DNA from: Capitulum mitella
Taxonomy: Eukaryota; Arthropoda; Thecostraca; Pollicipedomorpha; Pollicipedidae
DNA length: 64,000 nt
Assembly: GCA_030062745.1 (NCBI GenBank)
Contig: CP099843.1
Coordinates: 16,713,997 to 16,777,996, forward strand
Direction of reading: 5' to 3'
Part shown: one piece after another, positions 1 through 13,199 of the stretch
Numbering within the stretch: position 1 is the first letter of the stretch
Layout of the letters: the number at the start of each line of letters is the position of its first letter
The notes under the pieces: generated by a model
Database searches by the model: none
The model's input: the letters and a program-made list of their open reading frames with translations, nothing else
What the model was told of the DNA's origin: nothing
Translations under genes and position numbers: made by a program

Positions 1-3000
1 TAAAGCCATAAACGGACACCCCGCCCATGCTTCTGGTCATGGGAGCTGAAGGCAGACAGCCGGATCGTAAAATTAACAGAGGTCTCCGAACCATACATTT
101 AACAGGTTTGATTAGGGATGAAACTGCCTAGAAGCGTCTAGGGATACTGCTTCATTGGTCACACAACGCATGGTACGCTGTGATATTCAATTCTTCGCCT
201 TTCAAACATCATACCATATTTTTACTTTTTCGATTTACGGTTTCTCTGCATTTCAAATATTTTAGCAAGTGCCACTAGACAGTGTGATCTGCTGAAACAA
301 GGGTCGACAATGAGTTTAGTTATGTTGAGTTCTACATTGTTTTTGTTTTTGATTTTCGGCTTTTGAAAATTAAGACCATTTGGTCCAGGAGTATGGTTCC
401 AAACAGCGACCAGAATCCCTGGGTACAAACAGAATTTACGTTCATTTTGACTCAGTGCATTTGATCGTCCAACGGACCAATTGAGGGCCCAGGCAAACAA
501 TGAGTTCCCAAGTAAAGGACCAGTTCACGCTCCGGAAATTTCTAATTAAGTCCACGTTCGAGATTCATAAAGTCCACTTTATTGTCCACTCCACCGCCCG
601 GACGGTCTGAACCGCAAGCGCTTCCATTTACTTGTCAGCCACAGTCCTGGTACTATTGACTAGGGAGCGGGTTTTGGAGCCTTTTAACAAGCCACGGGCT
701 CGGGCGGAGCAAAGAAAGGTCCCCTAAACCGGCGCCCAGGGGAAGCCTGAACAGATGTTTGTCCGGTTTAAATGCCACCCTCCGAGGCTGTGATCAAAGC
801 CGCGCTCTGATCCAAGATCGATGTCCATTGTGCTCGGGCCGGTCGCAACAATAGCCCCCAACGGCCGGCTCTTGTGCGCCACACCGGCCGCTGACACCCT
901 GTTTACCTTCCAGGCGGCCGGAATGTGCGGCGGCGAATGGCGGCGCGCCGGCGACAGCGGTGGCACGCAAGTGTCAAGTGTCCCCCGACCACCTCACCTG
1001 CGTCGATAACGCTCAACGTTTATGAAAACGCTTCAAAGTGGCCTGAACTTTTCTTCGCCGGTCCATTCGGATCGGTCTTGCAGTGCTTCACGTGTTTAGA
1101 ACTCGATGAATGTGAATAAATCTTAGTATTTCTGACCACATTTAAGGGTCTATCCCTTTCCCCAGACAGCCATCAGAAGACAAACAGTCAGGATTTCCAA
1201 CGGCTTTAATGGCTTTGCAGCGGCTCATTTGTCAAGAGCTCAGGGTTACAAAGTATAGACCATGGTAAATGGGTCAGGCAAGCCAGTGCTCCCCTACAGC
1301 GGCCCATAACGAGCCACTAATTTTTCCTCGAACAGCGGCACGGTGGGAGATAAAAATCACCAGGAGCGGCATCTCTCCGGCTGCTTGCCGGTATGTACAG
1401 AGTTTGGTCCGAACCGTGGTCCGGTTTTTGCAAATTACGGCAAAAGCCGAGGGCAACGCTTATCGGAGGCGAGTCTCTTGCATCTGGACCAGTGAGTACC
1501 AACAGTCACGTGAACGATATTCATGACGAAGTAGCGATAACGGAAGCACGCTAATGACACGCCATGAGCTCATGATCGCAGACGTGCTCCGTGACCAAGC
1601 CGTGACCTAAATGATATATCTAGGCCGACACACAATACCAGAACTGACGTGGAGAGCAGTTCGTGACGTAAGTGTGACAGGAAGAAGACAGAACGTGGTG
1701 GCAGAGGTGATGATGGTGGTTCCGCTTGTGACAATTTGTTTTGTTGGTAAAGGTGATTTCTAACTTTTCACGGAATTCTCATCGAATCATTCAAGAAAGG
1801 CAATGGAATGGATGACCACGAGCCACAGTCGATGTGAAGCCAACAAACCATTGTTTCCATATCATTTACATCCAAAGATAAAACCATGCCGTGCATATGT
1901 ACTAGTCTAATTAATATCGACGTTTTCCTTAGCTTCTGAAACAATATCACTGCAGACATTTTTTCAGTAATGGCCAAACACATCCTGTTTCTGTCTGAAC
2001 GGAGTTGCTATTGTCATGGCTGACGTGCTCCGCGGCGTTGGCTTGCGCCCAATGAAATGTTTTTCCTAAATATGGTCACGAAGTGAACGGCCTCACAAAT
2101 GTCCAGCTGCGGTCACATGGGAAAAACTGGCTCATGGGCATCGAGTACAATCTGAGGGAACTCTCCAAAAAACTCCAAAGCCGCCTAAAGTTCAAAGCAG
2201 CAGAAAACATTTCTATGGTTTGTGAGCGATTCTAAGTCGTGCTTTCTTAATTCTGACATGAACTATGCGCCAGAGAAATCGATGACTGAGTCGTTTAGAA
2301 GCAGCTACACGAATGTCCAGAACTATAAATTTTACAACCCTGTTTATAGTGCACACATCTAAAACCAAGATGATTGTTAGGAAAGCCCATTAAGATCATT
2401 ATCTAAAAATATAAAAAGAAGAAAAACAGGCATCAGTAACTCGTATGCTCTCCGGAGGCTTCGGCCGTAATATCCCGTCTGCAGTCCTCACCTGGTAGTA
2501 GATGTGTGTGCTCGCTCGGCGCGTTCCCCACCGACTGGGTGTCGCGCGTGCTGGGCGCGTCCCCCTCCCTTCTCTAACACAGTGGGGCACGCTCTGTCCC
2601 ACGGCTGGCTGTTTCTATACAGCGGCGCCGCCTGGACCGCTCGGACCGATCGGAAGAAATCCGAGCCCTCTCTAACGACTGTCAATGCAGCACCGGGCGA
2701 AATCCGTGGAAGAGCACACGGGACGATGGACAGCCGTTGGCAGCGCTTATTGACCAGTGGAAAGTTCGAGGCAATGGAGTCTTCAGGCAAAGAGAAACTC
2801 AGCGCTCGATGGTCGATAGAGAAGTCGACGGTTGCCGCCGTGGTAATAATACCATCAGTTGTCGATCGCACCCAGCTTTTGCGGTTGACCGACGTCCCAG
2901 AATGGCACTCGCACGCCAGCAGTAGCGCTGTAATACGTCCTCGTTTCCCACGACAGAATTGGTCTGGTTTCACGTTCATTCACGGCTCAATGTCCGGGAT

Positions 3001-3190
3001 AGTGTGGCTGCGACTTGGCCAATTTACAGGATCAGTGCAAAAACAGTTATCACAGTAGACCAGCAATTAACATCGGTCGATCACAATGTGTGCTTTGTTT
3101 GAAAGTGAAGATAAATGAATAGATAATACAGATAGATTTTGGATAGATAGGTAGACAGATTAAATCAGATATGGAGAACATTTTTCAAAG
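1..3190. other. Anonymous sequence, no gene recognised
   Basis: Mixed-composition DNA with a moderately GC-rich patch at about 2500-2750. Open frames here (for example 2504-3058 +) overlap equally open frames on the other strand and show no recognisable domain. A degenerate GATA-type simple repeat lies at about 3108-3160. A strong-looking donor (GTGAGT) occurs at about 1491 + without a convincing partner acceptor. Confidence 0.5.
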
Positions 3191-3202
3191 ATATACTTTA
3201 AC

Positions 3203-3340
3203 CTGAAGGTACATTGTAGCGTCTCCGTTATTGCCAAAGATGTTGCGAAACCAATCAGCGAGGCGGGAATTCCTGATCAGCTCAGAGTAATTTTTCAGTA
3301 CCCACATCCAACACCACGGACTGGTTCTCCTTGGCGGCAT
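3203..3340 (-). CDS. Possible coding exon or frameshifted gene fragment, unknown family
   Basis: On the minus strand an ATG at 3340 opens a 46-codon frame rich in aromatic and hydrophobic residues (it includes LADWFRNIFGNNGDATMYLQ). It runs to CAG followed by GTTAAAG, a weak splice donor, at 3203. Directly upstream and overlapping, a second minus frame (about 3305-3410) also reads like protein, with GC-ending codons (GCC GCC AAG GAG AAC CAG TCC GTG GTG), and would join only through a one-base shift. That fits a decayed gene or chance. The plus strand is open over the same bases, so strand is not proven. I do not recognise the family. Confidence 0.15.
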
Positions 3341-3959
3341 TGCTCACCCGAATGCGAGCTCCACCCATGCAGATCACGTACAGCGCGCACAATCTGGCGT
3401 CCCTTCCCGGATACTCGTCACGTGGTCACCTCCAACAGACCCCAGGTCAAGGCTGCGGCTGTCGACTAACGAGATCACGCGTGTACGTATGAATGCCGCC
3501 TCATCACGAGGTAATGGCCGCCCCCCGAACTCGTTCTGTATAGCCATGAAGGTTGGGCGGTGCATACCAAGGCTTCCTAGCTGTTTCCTTGTTCAGCGGT
3601 GCAATCACTCGTGTTTGTGGCACCTGAAGCTGGGGAGCACGGGGTGTAACGAGGTCGGCGCTCACAGTTTTATCATCTCGGTAGGATACCGTCGTTGGCG
3701 TTTCCTTTGACTAATCGTTCCATTCAGGTTTGTTCTTTTTCGTGGCGCCCATTCGAAATGCGACGAATGGAACAATAATGCGCAAAATGCTGTGGAGGGG
3801 ACTAATTCGACTCCGTAAACTTGGCTGGTATGACATTTGGACCATGGTCTCAGCATTCCGTATCAAAAGAATAGCACATGACAGCGATAAGTTGAAAGGT
3901 CATCTGCAGCCCGAGTGTTGCAACACAAGAGACAGGGGCAGGGCAACAGGGGTTCGGAG

Positions 3960-4640
3960 CGAGTTTTGATAAAGCTAAGGAGCGGCATTTTTCTCGCCGC
4001 AGGATCCGTCTAAGGCGCGTGGCGCCGCGGGAAGCCCCGTCGTTAATGATCCGTGACTTTTTACCAGCTGACAGCTCACAGTGACTCACCTCAAATGCCT
4101 CAACAGCGAGACTCGGTCTGTCACGTGTCACGGTGACTTCAGGCGAAGTGCTGGCACAGGGCGGAGGAGGGGGCGCTAGCTGTGCGCGCCGAGCGCAGGT
4201 GCGGATCTCTCGGGACCTCCGCGTTTCTCCGTCCCTCCCTCTCTCTGTCTCTTCACACGCTGTCGGCGGCACCCGGCTGAGTTTCCTCGTGAGGCCGGAC
4301 GACAGACGGCAATCCCGAGCTCGTTGAAGGGACACCTCGTGCCGGTCGAACGCTTTCTCCGGGGACAGAGAACCAGCGGAAGCGGCAGACGTGGTACCAC
4401 AGCCGGAGCGGCTAATCGACTGGGGCTGGGCCGGCACGTGCGGCCGCTGCCTGCCGGCAGCGTCCCCCGCCCTATCGTCTAGTGGTTATTCGGCCGGCTG
4501 CACCTGGCCGCCCAGCCGGCCTTTAAACGCGTCGGCCGTTGGGAGCGCCAGCTGACGGGCGGCCGACGCTGGCCGGCTGGCGCAGGGTCTCCGCCACCAG
4601 ACAACTGACGCACTGCGGGCAGGGACGCCGCTCCCGCTAA
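3960..4640 (-). promoter_or_regulatory. CpG-rich island with a possible 5' exon and strong donor at 4090
   Basis: A GC- and CpG-dense block. On the minus strand a frame is open from about 4437 down past a near-perfect donor: GAG at 4092-4090 followed by GTGAGTCA. The frame has no in-frame ATG, so a 5' UTR exon is more likely than coding sequence. A TTTAAA motif at about 4521-4526 could serve as a TATA-like element for that strand. A tRNA-like A-box string (GTCTAGTGGTTA, about 4479-4490) sits in the island but has no B box. Next to the island is an 11-base C run at 4683-4693. Confidence 0.3.
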
Positions 4641-4699
4641 TCAATACGCTGTCGATAGGGACCGGCAGACGTCAGCTGCGAACCCCCCCCCCCTCCCCG

Positions 4700-6555
4700 A
4701 TGGGAAACAGGGTATGGACACAGGATGGAGAGTGCGGAGTCGCGGCCCTATTTGGTGACGATGGCAAGAACGGCTCAATAAATTATGCGACGATTCCCAT
4801 GAAAAACGACTGCGACCTGTCCAAGGATCCTTGCTGGATCTGTACGTTGTTGGCAGTCCTTTTTGGCTCCGTACTCGCATGGAACGAAATGGACGATCCC
4901 TAGTTTGCCTGCTTTGTGCCTGTGATTTAAATAGCTATTCGGCTGAACAAGCAAACATTTTGTTCAGTAATTAAATCTTTTTGGAACACTCGTCACCACT
5001 GCATTCGCTTAATTGCAGCGTCCTTCCGTTTCGGTTTCCCGCCAGACAAAACAAACGCAGCCACTGTCACCGATCCCATCCTTCACAGTCGCCGACTATT
5101 TTCCCAAGACGCCCTCTCGACCGCACAGCCGAAACAGTCACGCGTCACGCGGCGGAAAGTGAACTGGATGAGAGGGGAAGGGTTAGGAGTCCAGGGGCCG
5201 TACTCGCCGGCACGCGTCCCCCCTCCCCGATCTCAGTTTAAATGTCCCACGCTGCAGCCCTCAGCAGACCATCTGCCGCTCGCCGTTGGGCGCCGTGGGG
5301 CAGAGGCAGGTGGGATGGACCCCCAGTCCCCTCTGTGTGACAAAGGGGGGAGGGGAGCGCCGCAGGCCATTGGTGCCGTCGTCCGGTGACGACTTCAGCA
5401 CCGACATCGCACACTTCAAGGACGACGTTCAGATTTTCATGCACGTGCGGTGTAATTGGAGTCTTCCTCCCGATCAGACCGAACCGTCTGGAAAACCGCT
5501 ATAAGAAGAACATTAAGCTGTCCATTAGTGATAAATTCGCTCGATCCGGTGAACTGAGACATATCAACAAACAAGATGATTTCGTATTAAACTTCTGGCA
5601 AAGCACAGAACTGTCGCGACGCTCCGAAAACGGTTCTCCCGCGTCTGTTTCTGTGTTCTCGAGATCAACCACAGACTTCGGGCAGAGCGAAGGTCCCACA
5701 GGCCCACCGGTTGAAGCATATGCCACAGGGTGGCCAGCCATCTCATAACGAGCTGGGTGGCCGTCCCCTGGTGGATGACGCACCGAGGCGGCCGCGGCGG
5801 CTCCGGGGCGGCGCGATGACGCACACACAGGTCGGCCTGCGGGATGACACACCGGCGCGCGCGCCGACCACCAATTAGACTCGGCCAGCTAAGAGGCCCA
5901 GGCGGCCGTCGCCACCGGGCCCTGCTATTCAGGCCTAATTTATGCCGTCTGCTCCTCGTAAAAGCTGTGTGACTTGGTGCCGAGGAATTCGGATGCAGGC
6001 GCCGCCGGCGGCGGCGGCGGCGCCGCCTGCCATTGAACAATGCCGATCGTTTAACATTTACCGCCCGGCGCAAGGACGGCGCCGCTGCGTCGGAAACGAG
6101 CCTGCGCCGAGAATGTCACGGCCGCCGCGGCGCGGTGCGGACGTACAGTCGGACTGGGCTGCGCCTAGCGTCTCTGTGGCTCGCGCGCGCAGCCGCAACG
6201 CACGAGGAATGCGCAGCCAGAGGCGTCAGTCCGAGGCGATGACGAAACCGAGAGGGTCCGGCCCGGCGGTCCGGCTGTCCTCTGGGTCCCTCGGACAGAT
6301 GGACCCTAATTACGACCCAGTAATGACGGAGGCCAGTGTTTGGAAACGGGGGTGATCCAGACGCCTGTCGAAACCTGCTTTGGGTGTCAGGGCGGACGAC
6401 GTCGTTAACGGTGCAGCCTCCCTGCTCTCCGTAATGGACAGTGGCGCAATGCCCGTTCCCTAGCGCACCCATAACGTAGCCAAGTACAAATTCCGGCGTC
6501 TGAGTGCACGCACCTGACAGCAAAGTGAGACGCCTTTATTGGTTGGATCTGGCTT
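4700..6555. other. GC-rich intergenic sequence, no gene recognised
   Basis: Alternating GC-rich (5050-5400, 5750-6360) and ordinary sequence. All six frames contain overlapping medium-length open stretches, as expected for stop-poor DNA, and none shows a known motif. A GGCGGC-type trinucleotide patch lies at about 6001-6025. Confidence 0.5.
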
Positions 6556-6759
6556 GTGAGTGGGAAGAGAAAGCTGCGAGACAGTGAGAGCTACAGATGT
6601 CTTAGATTTGTCGACACCCCAGAGCTGAGAAAACCGATTCTGTTCCCTCTTCTACGACCACCAGATACTTCATTTGAAGCCTGCTACTTTTCAGTTACAC
6701 TACGACTCATTTCGTTTTACGGAATTTGGCTATTTCCGTTATTCGCCTGTGACTGTACC

Positions 6760-7500
6760 ATGAAACTTCCATCGGGTGGTTTGTTTTCCGATCGCACACC
6801 TACAACGAACAAGCCATACGTATCCAGTCGAGTTCCCAAAGAATCCACACAGAATCCCTGCAGGTCACTGTGCTGTCATCGACAACGCCCTTGTCTGCTA
6901 ACAATAACGTTCTGCGAAGAGAAACTTGCGTCCCAACAAAGTCTGGCGGGGATTAATGACAGCCGTCCGAAGAGAGCTCCTACCCCCCCCCCCAGTTACG
7001 CCACACGTCACCTCTCAGTGCTCCCGAACAACTCTCTCCGCCGACCGTTCGTGCAGCGTGGCGGTGGTGAACCGTTTTCATGCGGTTCATTAGCATGTGC
7101 AGGAGACGCCGCCTCCTTCGCCGGGGGCCGCCAGCCAGCCTCGTTTTGGCGTGGTGTGGTATTGGAAACGGGACTACCGCGTGGGCAGTCGGCTCCGAAT
7201 GATCCGCAGGCAGCGACTGCTGGGCCAGGTCATGACGATCATGCCGCGGCGATCGTTTGTTCAGTGCAGGGCCAAAGCCCCACGGAGGTGGTGAGGTCAG
7301 GTGAGGATCAACGCGGCACGCCGCTGAGAGGCAGGGTCATGCTCCCCTCCCCCATCTGTGGAGGCTGTGAGCTCAGGTCAAAATCAGCATCCTCGGGGCC
7401 AATAAAATCACGTTATGATCAGCACCCAGCGGGGACCTTTGATATAACACCACATCGGAACCATCTGCGACGTGCAGAGCGGCCCGTCGTGAGGGGGTAA
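6760..7500 (+). CDS. Longest open frame in the window, unknown protein
   Basis: The reading frame is open from before 6556 to the TAA at 7498-7500. The first ATG in a good context (ACC-ATG, A at -3) is at 6760 and gives 246 codons. A random frame this long at this base composition would be rare in 64 kb, and the other frames here are interrupted, unlike most GC islands in the window. The predicted protein is rich in Arg, Ser, Pro and Gly, has a short run of prolines near residue 75 and 12-13 scattered Cys, and has no signal peptide, membrane span or domain I recognise. It could be a rapidly evolving gene, a terminal exon, or a chance frame in GC-rich DNA. An 11-base C run (6983-6993) lies inside it, a likely site of length variation that would break the frame. 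Confidence 0.25.
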   Translation: MKLPSGGLFSDRTPTTNKPYVSSRVPKESTQNPCRSLCCHRQRPCLLTITFCEEKLASQQSLAGINDSRPKRAPTPPPSYATRHLSVLPNNSLRRPFVQRGGGEPFSCGSLACAGDAASFAGGRQPASFWRGVVLETGLPRGQSAPNDPQAATAGPGHDDHAAAIVCSVQGQSPTEVVRSGEDQRGTPLRGRVMLPSPICGGCELRSKSASSGPIKSRYDQHPAGTFDITPHRNHLRRAERPVVRG

Positions 7501-9480
7501 TAAATCGCCTCCAGACAGCCGGGCGACAAACCCGCCCGGCTGCCGGCCGCCGCACGGGACCACTGGTGCAACACGGCGCCGCTCCGGCCCTCTTCATCTT
7601 AGCTAACGGACGTACAAGGGCGGCCGACCTGCCAGCTTACACCTCCGGCTGCCTGCTCGGCCGGGCCGGCAACTCGGCTGCAGCCCAATCCGGTGGACCA
7701 CCGGGACGGCTGACGGATTTACCGGGCCGCCGACTGAGCGCGGCCAACACCCGGGACCGAAAGCCGAGACGGCCAGGTCCGCCCAGACGCCGGATCACGT
7801 GCCACGTGCGCTGCTGCGATCCGTGTCAGGGAGCTGCGACCAGCCGTCTACACCGAGCGACCCTGTGTGTCGATGCTCAATGACGCAGCGCCAAACCACC
7901 GGGGTCGTTGAAAACACACACTTAAGGAGGCCCTGCATCTCCCCTCCCCTCTCTCGTGAAATCCTTTCCTCTCCTTTTCTCTCTCTCCCAGTTATCTCAT
8001 AACTCTTTGCCCAAGACTGTCATGGCTTCTGATTATCGACCCCGAATCACAAGTCATGACCCCGTCGACCCCGGCCCACCACACACCGGCCGCCGGGCCG
8101 CCCCGGTGCCGCCACTCAGCCAAGCGGGGCCGATACTGGACTGATGGCGGCGCTCGCCCTCTGATCGGCCGCCAGACGGGACGGACGGCGACGCACCAGA
8201 GCCGCCGACGCGTGCTAATGGCCCCACTCGCGCCGCCCTGTATAAGGATTACCAATCTGGGCCGATCTCGACTGCGGTGCTGGCGTCTGGCGGGTCTGCT
8301 GCCGCCCACTCGCGAGGGCGGCATTCACGCAGACGGCTATTCTGGAAGCTATTCTCGAAGCTATTCGGCTTTCCGCGGAATCGCTGAATGAAACGCCCCC
8401 GCTGCAGGCTTACGGAGCGTGACGACCCACGCGAAACAATCAGCAGCGCACAGGCAACGGAGCATCCGGCATCTCAATTAACATTGCTGGCTGTGTTAAT
8501 CCGGCGCCTGGCAGCCCGGGGGATTGTTCACCGGCGCATGGATCGTATCGAGGAGTCTCAGGCAATCGGCGGCACTGCAGACGGCATAATCCAACCGCCT
8601 TACCGCTCTGGGGGGCCAAAATCCCGACACAACGCCGGCTCGTGGCTCGAACGCACGACAGACCGTCTTGCCAGAAGCCAAAACTGGCTAACTGACCGTT
8701 ATGGAGATTATACAGTCATACTCCTCCACTGTTACTGCAGCGGTAGCAAATGGGCGTCAACTGCACACCACAGCATAGAGTCCTATCGAAGTGGAGGCGG
8801 CATGGATGAGTTGAAAAAGCCCACATCACAAACCTATGCAGGACTTAGCAGAACAATTTCTGTAAAGCTGGCCCCGAGTGTTGACAATAGGCCACATCTC
8901 GTTGGTTGACTGATTAGAAAGCTGAGTTTATTGGGGCTCCGAATATGCACCCATGTCGTGCTGTGCTTGACGGGCGTGTGGTGTGGTGTGGTCTTCATGT
9001 GTATCTGTGCATCTGTGAATCTGTATGACCCCAGCCAGACCGTGTGTGGTGCTCCGGAGCGGAAGTTGTCCTGGACCTGTCGGACTCGCTCAAGGTGCGC
9101 TCCCCGAGGCACGTCGACTGCTGTCGTCCGGCCCGAGGCTAGCTTGGCTTGGCTTGGCTGGGTGCCAGGCACGATGGACCCACGCCGTTTAAGGCCTCGC
9201 GTTCGCCTAAACCGCTCTCACCGGCGAGCCTGGGCTCAGAGGCCTGAGCGCCTTCTTTCCCGCTCCACATGACGTGAACGATCGCATGCGCGACCGTCGG
9301 CTGAGCTCCCGGGCGGTTAGCAGCCGGCGGGACGGTCGTCTGAAGCGCGTTCACCGGATGCGTTTGGCCTCGACCCTCCTCCCCCTGCCCTCGCTAATGA
9401 CGGTTCGGAGGGGCGGGGACATAGCTGTGGTGAAGTCGGTTAACGGCGGCTGCCCAGTCGGGTGGGAGGGGGGGCGCGTT
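7501..9480. promoter_or_regulatory. Long CpG-rich island with TATA-like motif
   Basis: About 2 kb of CpG-dense sequence with recurring GGCCGGCC-type words, broken by short TAAT-containing words. A TATAAG at 8241-8246 sits in GC-rich flanks, as in a plus-strand core promoter, but no transcript is evident. A 12-bp unit (GCTATTCTGGAA type) is repeated three times at 8335-8369. A CTTGG-type pentanucleotide repeat occurs near 9139-9160. Confidence 0.3.
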
Positions 9481-9527
9481 TGAGAGGTGTCGGTACGTTT
9501 GATGGATGCGCTGCTGGTGAGTCGTCC

Positions 9528-9538
9528 GGGGGGGGGGG
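9528..9538. repeat. G homopolymer run
   Basis: Eleven consecutive G. It follows a short ATG (9502) plus donor-like GTGAGT (9517) that I do not consider sufficient for an exon call. Confidence 0.8.
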
Positions 9539-9539
9539 C

Positions 9540-10583
<1,044 letters not shown>

Positions 10584-10726
10584 GTAGCTGAGAAAACCTG
10601 AAATGGGGTTCCTAGTGCTGTCGATCTCAGATGGTCTATGATTCATCTTCATGGAGCTCCTCAAAAGACACCTCAGAAGACCAGCACTAACACGCGGTCT
10701 ATCGGACTACCGGCTGGTTTGTTCGG

Positions 10727-10795
10727 TATAAGAACGCGAGAGAGCTGATCAGCAGCAGCTCACCGTCCAGAGCCGACCGCCGCGGCAGCTGACGT
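10727..10795 (+). promoter_or_regulatory. Candidate core promoter: TATAAG plus initiator-like site
   Basis: TATAAG at 10727-10732 is followed by an initiator-like TCAG at 10749-10752 and a second possible start near 10762. Spacing is 24-35 bp, against 25-31 bp as the usual metazoan range. A donor-like GTGAGA follows at about 10795, which would make a very short first exon. GC-rich sequence continues to about 11080. The upstream (GA)n tract supports a promoter reading. No downstream coding exon has been proven. Confidence 0.3.
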
Positions 10796-11110
10796 GAGAA
10801 CAGGGCGTGCGAGGCCGGCCGGCCGGCCGCCACCGACGGCTCCGTGTTTACACTCGGCCAGTCTGCCGCCGAGGAAACGGTGCCTCACAAATACGTCCGC
10901 ATACTGAACAGGAGAAACGACGGCAGCACGTCCCTGGCCTCTGTTGGCTGACGACCACAGCGGCCCGGTGTGAGGAGATGCCGGCACACGTGCCCGCTTT
11001 GTCACCGAGGAGTGACGCAGTGCGCGCACAATGGAGGAAAATGGACCGATTCGGTGCTGGTTTTGGAGGAAGGAAGTAAATTCTGTGTGCGCGGGTGGTC
11101 AATGGCTCAC

Positions 11111-11191
11111 CTTCCAGCAGAAGCCAGTCAGCGGTACTGTTCCAGCAAATGGAATGTGACGCCTGTCCGAAGTACAATCCAAAATCCGCAT
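11111..11191 (-). CDS. Weak candidate exon with good donor
   Basis: On the minus strand an ATG at 11191 opens 27 codons that end exactly at AAG followed by GTGAGC (a good donor, intron starting at 11110). The frame stays open upstream, so this could equally be an internal exon. There is no recognised domain and such matches occur by chance. Confidence 0.12.
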
Positions 11192-11199
11192 TCCTTGAT

Positions 11200-12480
11200 G
11201 AATGAGTAGAGCACACTTCTGTCTGCGTGTTTTTTTTACAAATGCGCAGATAAATGGCCTGAATCGCTCTGTGTTTTTGCGCGGGATGGGAAGTCAGAGA
11301 CGTATGCACATCCTGAGGGATGTGGGGTCAAGAGTAAAATTCTTCGGGATGTTACGCGCAAAATTTGCACTGCAGTAACGACTGACGGTCGAGCCCGGAT
11401 ATAGCTCCTCCAACAGCGTCAGTCGAAGTAAAGCGAATCTGTGACACCTGGCGCCGGGGCCGGATCACCTGCCGAAACCGCAGCCGGTTTAAAAAAAAAA
11501 ACAACAAAAACGGAAAACGGGGAAAACTGGGTTCGAGAACCTGCAACGCTTTCGAGCGTCTGCTGCATCGCAACATGACGTCGAGTCTTCGTCGACGAAG
11601 TTAGTGCCTGGCTCTCGTAGAACGTCAGAAAATGCCACGCTTACTTCCAGTGCTTAGGTCACAGTTGGTCACCATACCAGGCGTTTACCGTGGACCTTCA
11701 TAAAACAATGGTTTTTGTTATTCCTTCCTGATAAAAAATACCAGTTATATGCAAAGAAAAACCGTAAGCATTGCTGAGTAAATTTCACGTATATGACACA
11801 ACAGTCTGCCAGAGCATGTAGGCCTGTGTGGGAGGCTAGGTTCTCCTGCCCAGAGTGTACTTGGCAGCTCAGCTTTCGTTTGTACAGAACAAGAATGCGC
11901 GCCTGCAGCAAAACGGAATGGAATGAAACCGGATCGAAACGTCTCAGACTGTCAAATTATTTATTCTAAAATAATTGTTTTAAAGTACATGGTCTTTTTT
12001 CATTTGCATTCTTCGTTTCGTTAGGAGGAAGCAGGCGACATATTTTCACCACTGTTTAATACCAGAAGCAACCTGGCATTACAAGTATTGTTCGGATACA
12101 TCTGATGAAGAAGCAGAATGTTGAACAGCTTTACTGTCCGCCTCTTAAACTACTACATGAACGCTGTAAAGTATTAACGAGGGTCTGGATCGTCTTTCAC
12201 AGTGCCTCTTGAAACAACTTTTACGCTCCACTGTTGAAATAAATATCAAAATAAACTACAATGCGCCTAAATAGACATGTAACTGAATGATTACGCCATG
12301 AATAAGAAGAGCGGATGGGTGTTTGCAAGCAACCGCAAATTGCTCGTTGACTACGATGTGTTATATGTTTTTTTTCTGCAGGGAAGGCGAGATTGCTTGA
12401 CGTTTCGTGGCCGAAACACTTAATGCATTGGAGCATTCTAGATTGCGTTTATGAGAGTCACACATTATAATTTTTTCGTT
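11200..12480. other. Anonymous AT-richer sequence
   Basis: A short A-rich run at 11490-11512. Nothing else recognised. Confidence 0.5.
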
Positions 12481-12481
12481 T

Positions 12482-12527
12482 ATGATGGTTGTTTTCTTGG
12501 CAGTTTTTCTGGTCTGCTGCGTAACTG
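12482..12527 (+). CDS. Signal-peptide-like mini-exon candidate
   Basis: ATG at 12482 is followed by 15 codons encoding MMVVFLAVFLVCCVT, a continuous hydrophobic stretch like a secretory signal. Then G and the donor GTGAGA (12528). The resulting phase-1 break after a signal peptide is a common arrangement in animal secreted-protein genes. Read through, the frame stops four codons later, so the exon reading needs splicing. There is no basic residue in the n-region, no strong acceptor upstream, and no downstream partner exon identified. The possible promoter at 10.7 kb lies on the same strand. Confidence 0.22.
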
Positions 12528-12539
12528 GTGAGATTTTTG

Positions 12540-13160
12540 TCTAATAGTTACGTGTTTTACACCATTGGTACCTAACTGACAATCAGCCACGCCTTTCGTA
12601 TAACCATAGTAAATACGTGCGTGTACCGTATTATGAAAGAAACAAACCCACTATATTTTGCAATACAAGGAAGAGTTTGTAAGTCAATAGGTGCTCAGTG
12701 ATTCTCGGCTTTTGCGGGAAGTTAAAAAGGAAACATTTCTTATGCCACCAGTCACCTTAAACGAAGGTTCATAGTGCGTCTTGTAGAGAACTAATGGATT
12801 CGTTGTACAGAGAAGCGAGAAATTGAGTTCGAGCGTACGTTTTGATGGCGACATGCAACATGTTGCACGAGAATATGGTCTGACCTAACAAAAAAGAATC
12901 CATGGTTGATAAGTACCTGGTGGCTGCAAAAGTACGGTTCTTAGTAAACCGTGCACATCTGCTGTCATAATCCCTAGGCGAAAAAATGCTAAATATGTCA
13001 ATGCCTTGCGTTGATGTTGCAAACATGCACCTGAAGTGATGTTGGATGACGGCGAGATAGAAAATGGGAAAGATTCCTCCGTATTTTCAAGAGTATTTCA
13101 GGCTCTGTCTAAACCCCAAAGCAAGCTTGCTAATCATCGATTAAAATCTTTAACGGAGAG
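12540..13160. other. Anonymous AT-rich sequence
   Basis: If the minus-strand start at 13180 is real, this is its first intron. An 85-codon minus frame (12769-13026) has no recognisable feature. Confidence 0.4.
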
Positions 13161-13168
13161 CCGCTTAC

Positions 13169-13180
13169 CTTCGGGGCCAT
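13169..13180 (-). CDS. Candidate first coding exon (start codon then splice donor)
   Basis: On the minus strand CACC-ATG-G, an ideal start context, is followed by GCC CCG AAG and immediately by the donor GTAAGC (intron from 13168). Upstream on that strand, 13190-13740, is a CpG island that would supply promoter and 5' UTR. The coding part would be only M-A-P-K, so the family cannot be inferred. The next exon should lie below 13168 on the minus strand with an acceptor in phase 0; I could not identify it. The combination of start context, donor and island is the best 5'-gene signature in the first half of the window, though each part can occur by chance. Confidence 0.35.
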
Positions 13181-13199
13181 GGTGAAATATTCGGCGAAC

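Noticed and set aside
4479-4550. tRNA-like start GTCTAGTGGTTA
   Set aside because: No B box, no acceptor-stem pairing and no anticodon arm follow; it is only an A-box-like string in a GC island.
9502-9522. ATG GAT GCG CTG CTG followed by GTGAGT as a first exon
   Set aside because: Poor start context and only five codons; not separable from chance despite the good donor.
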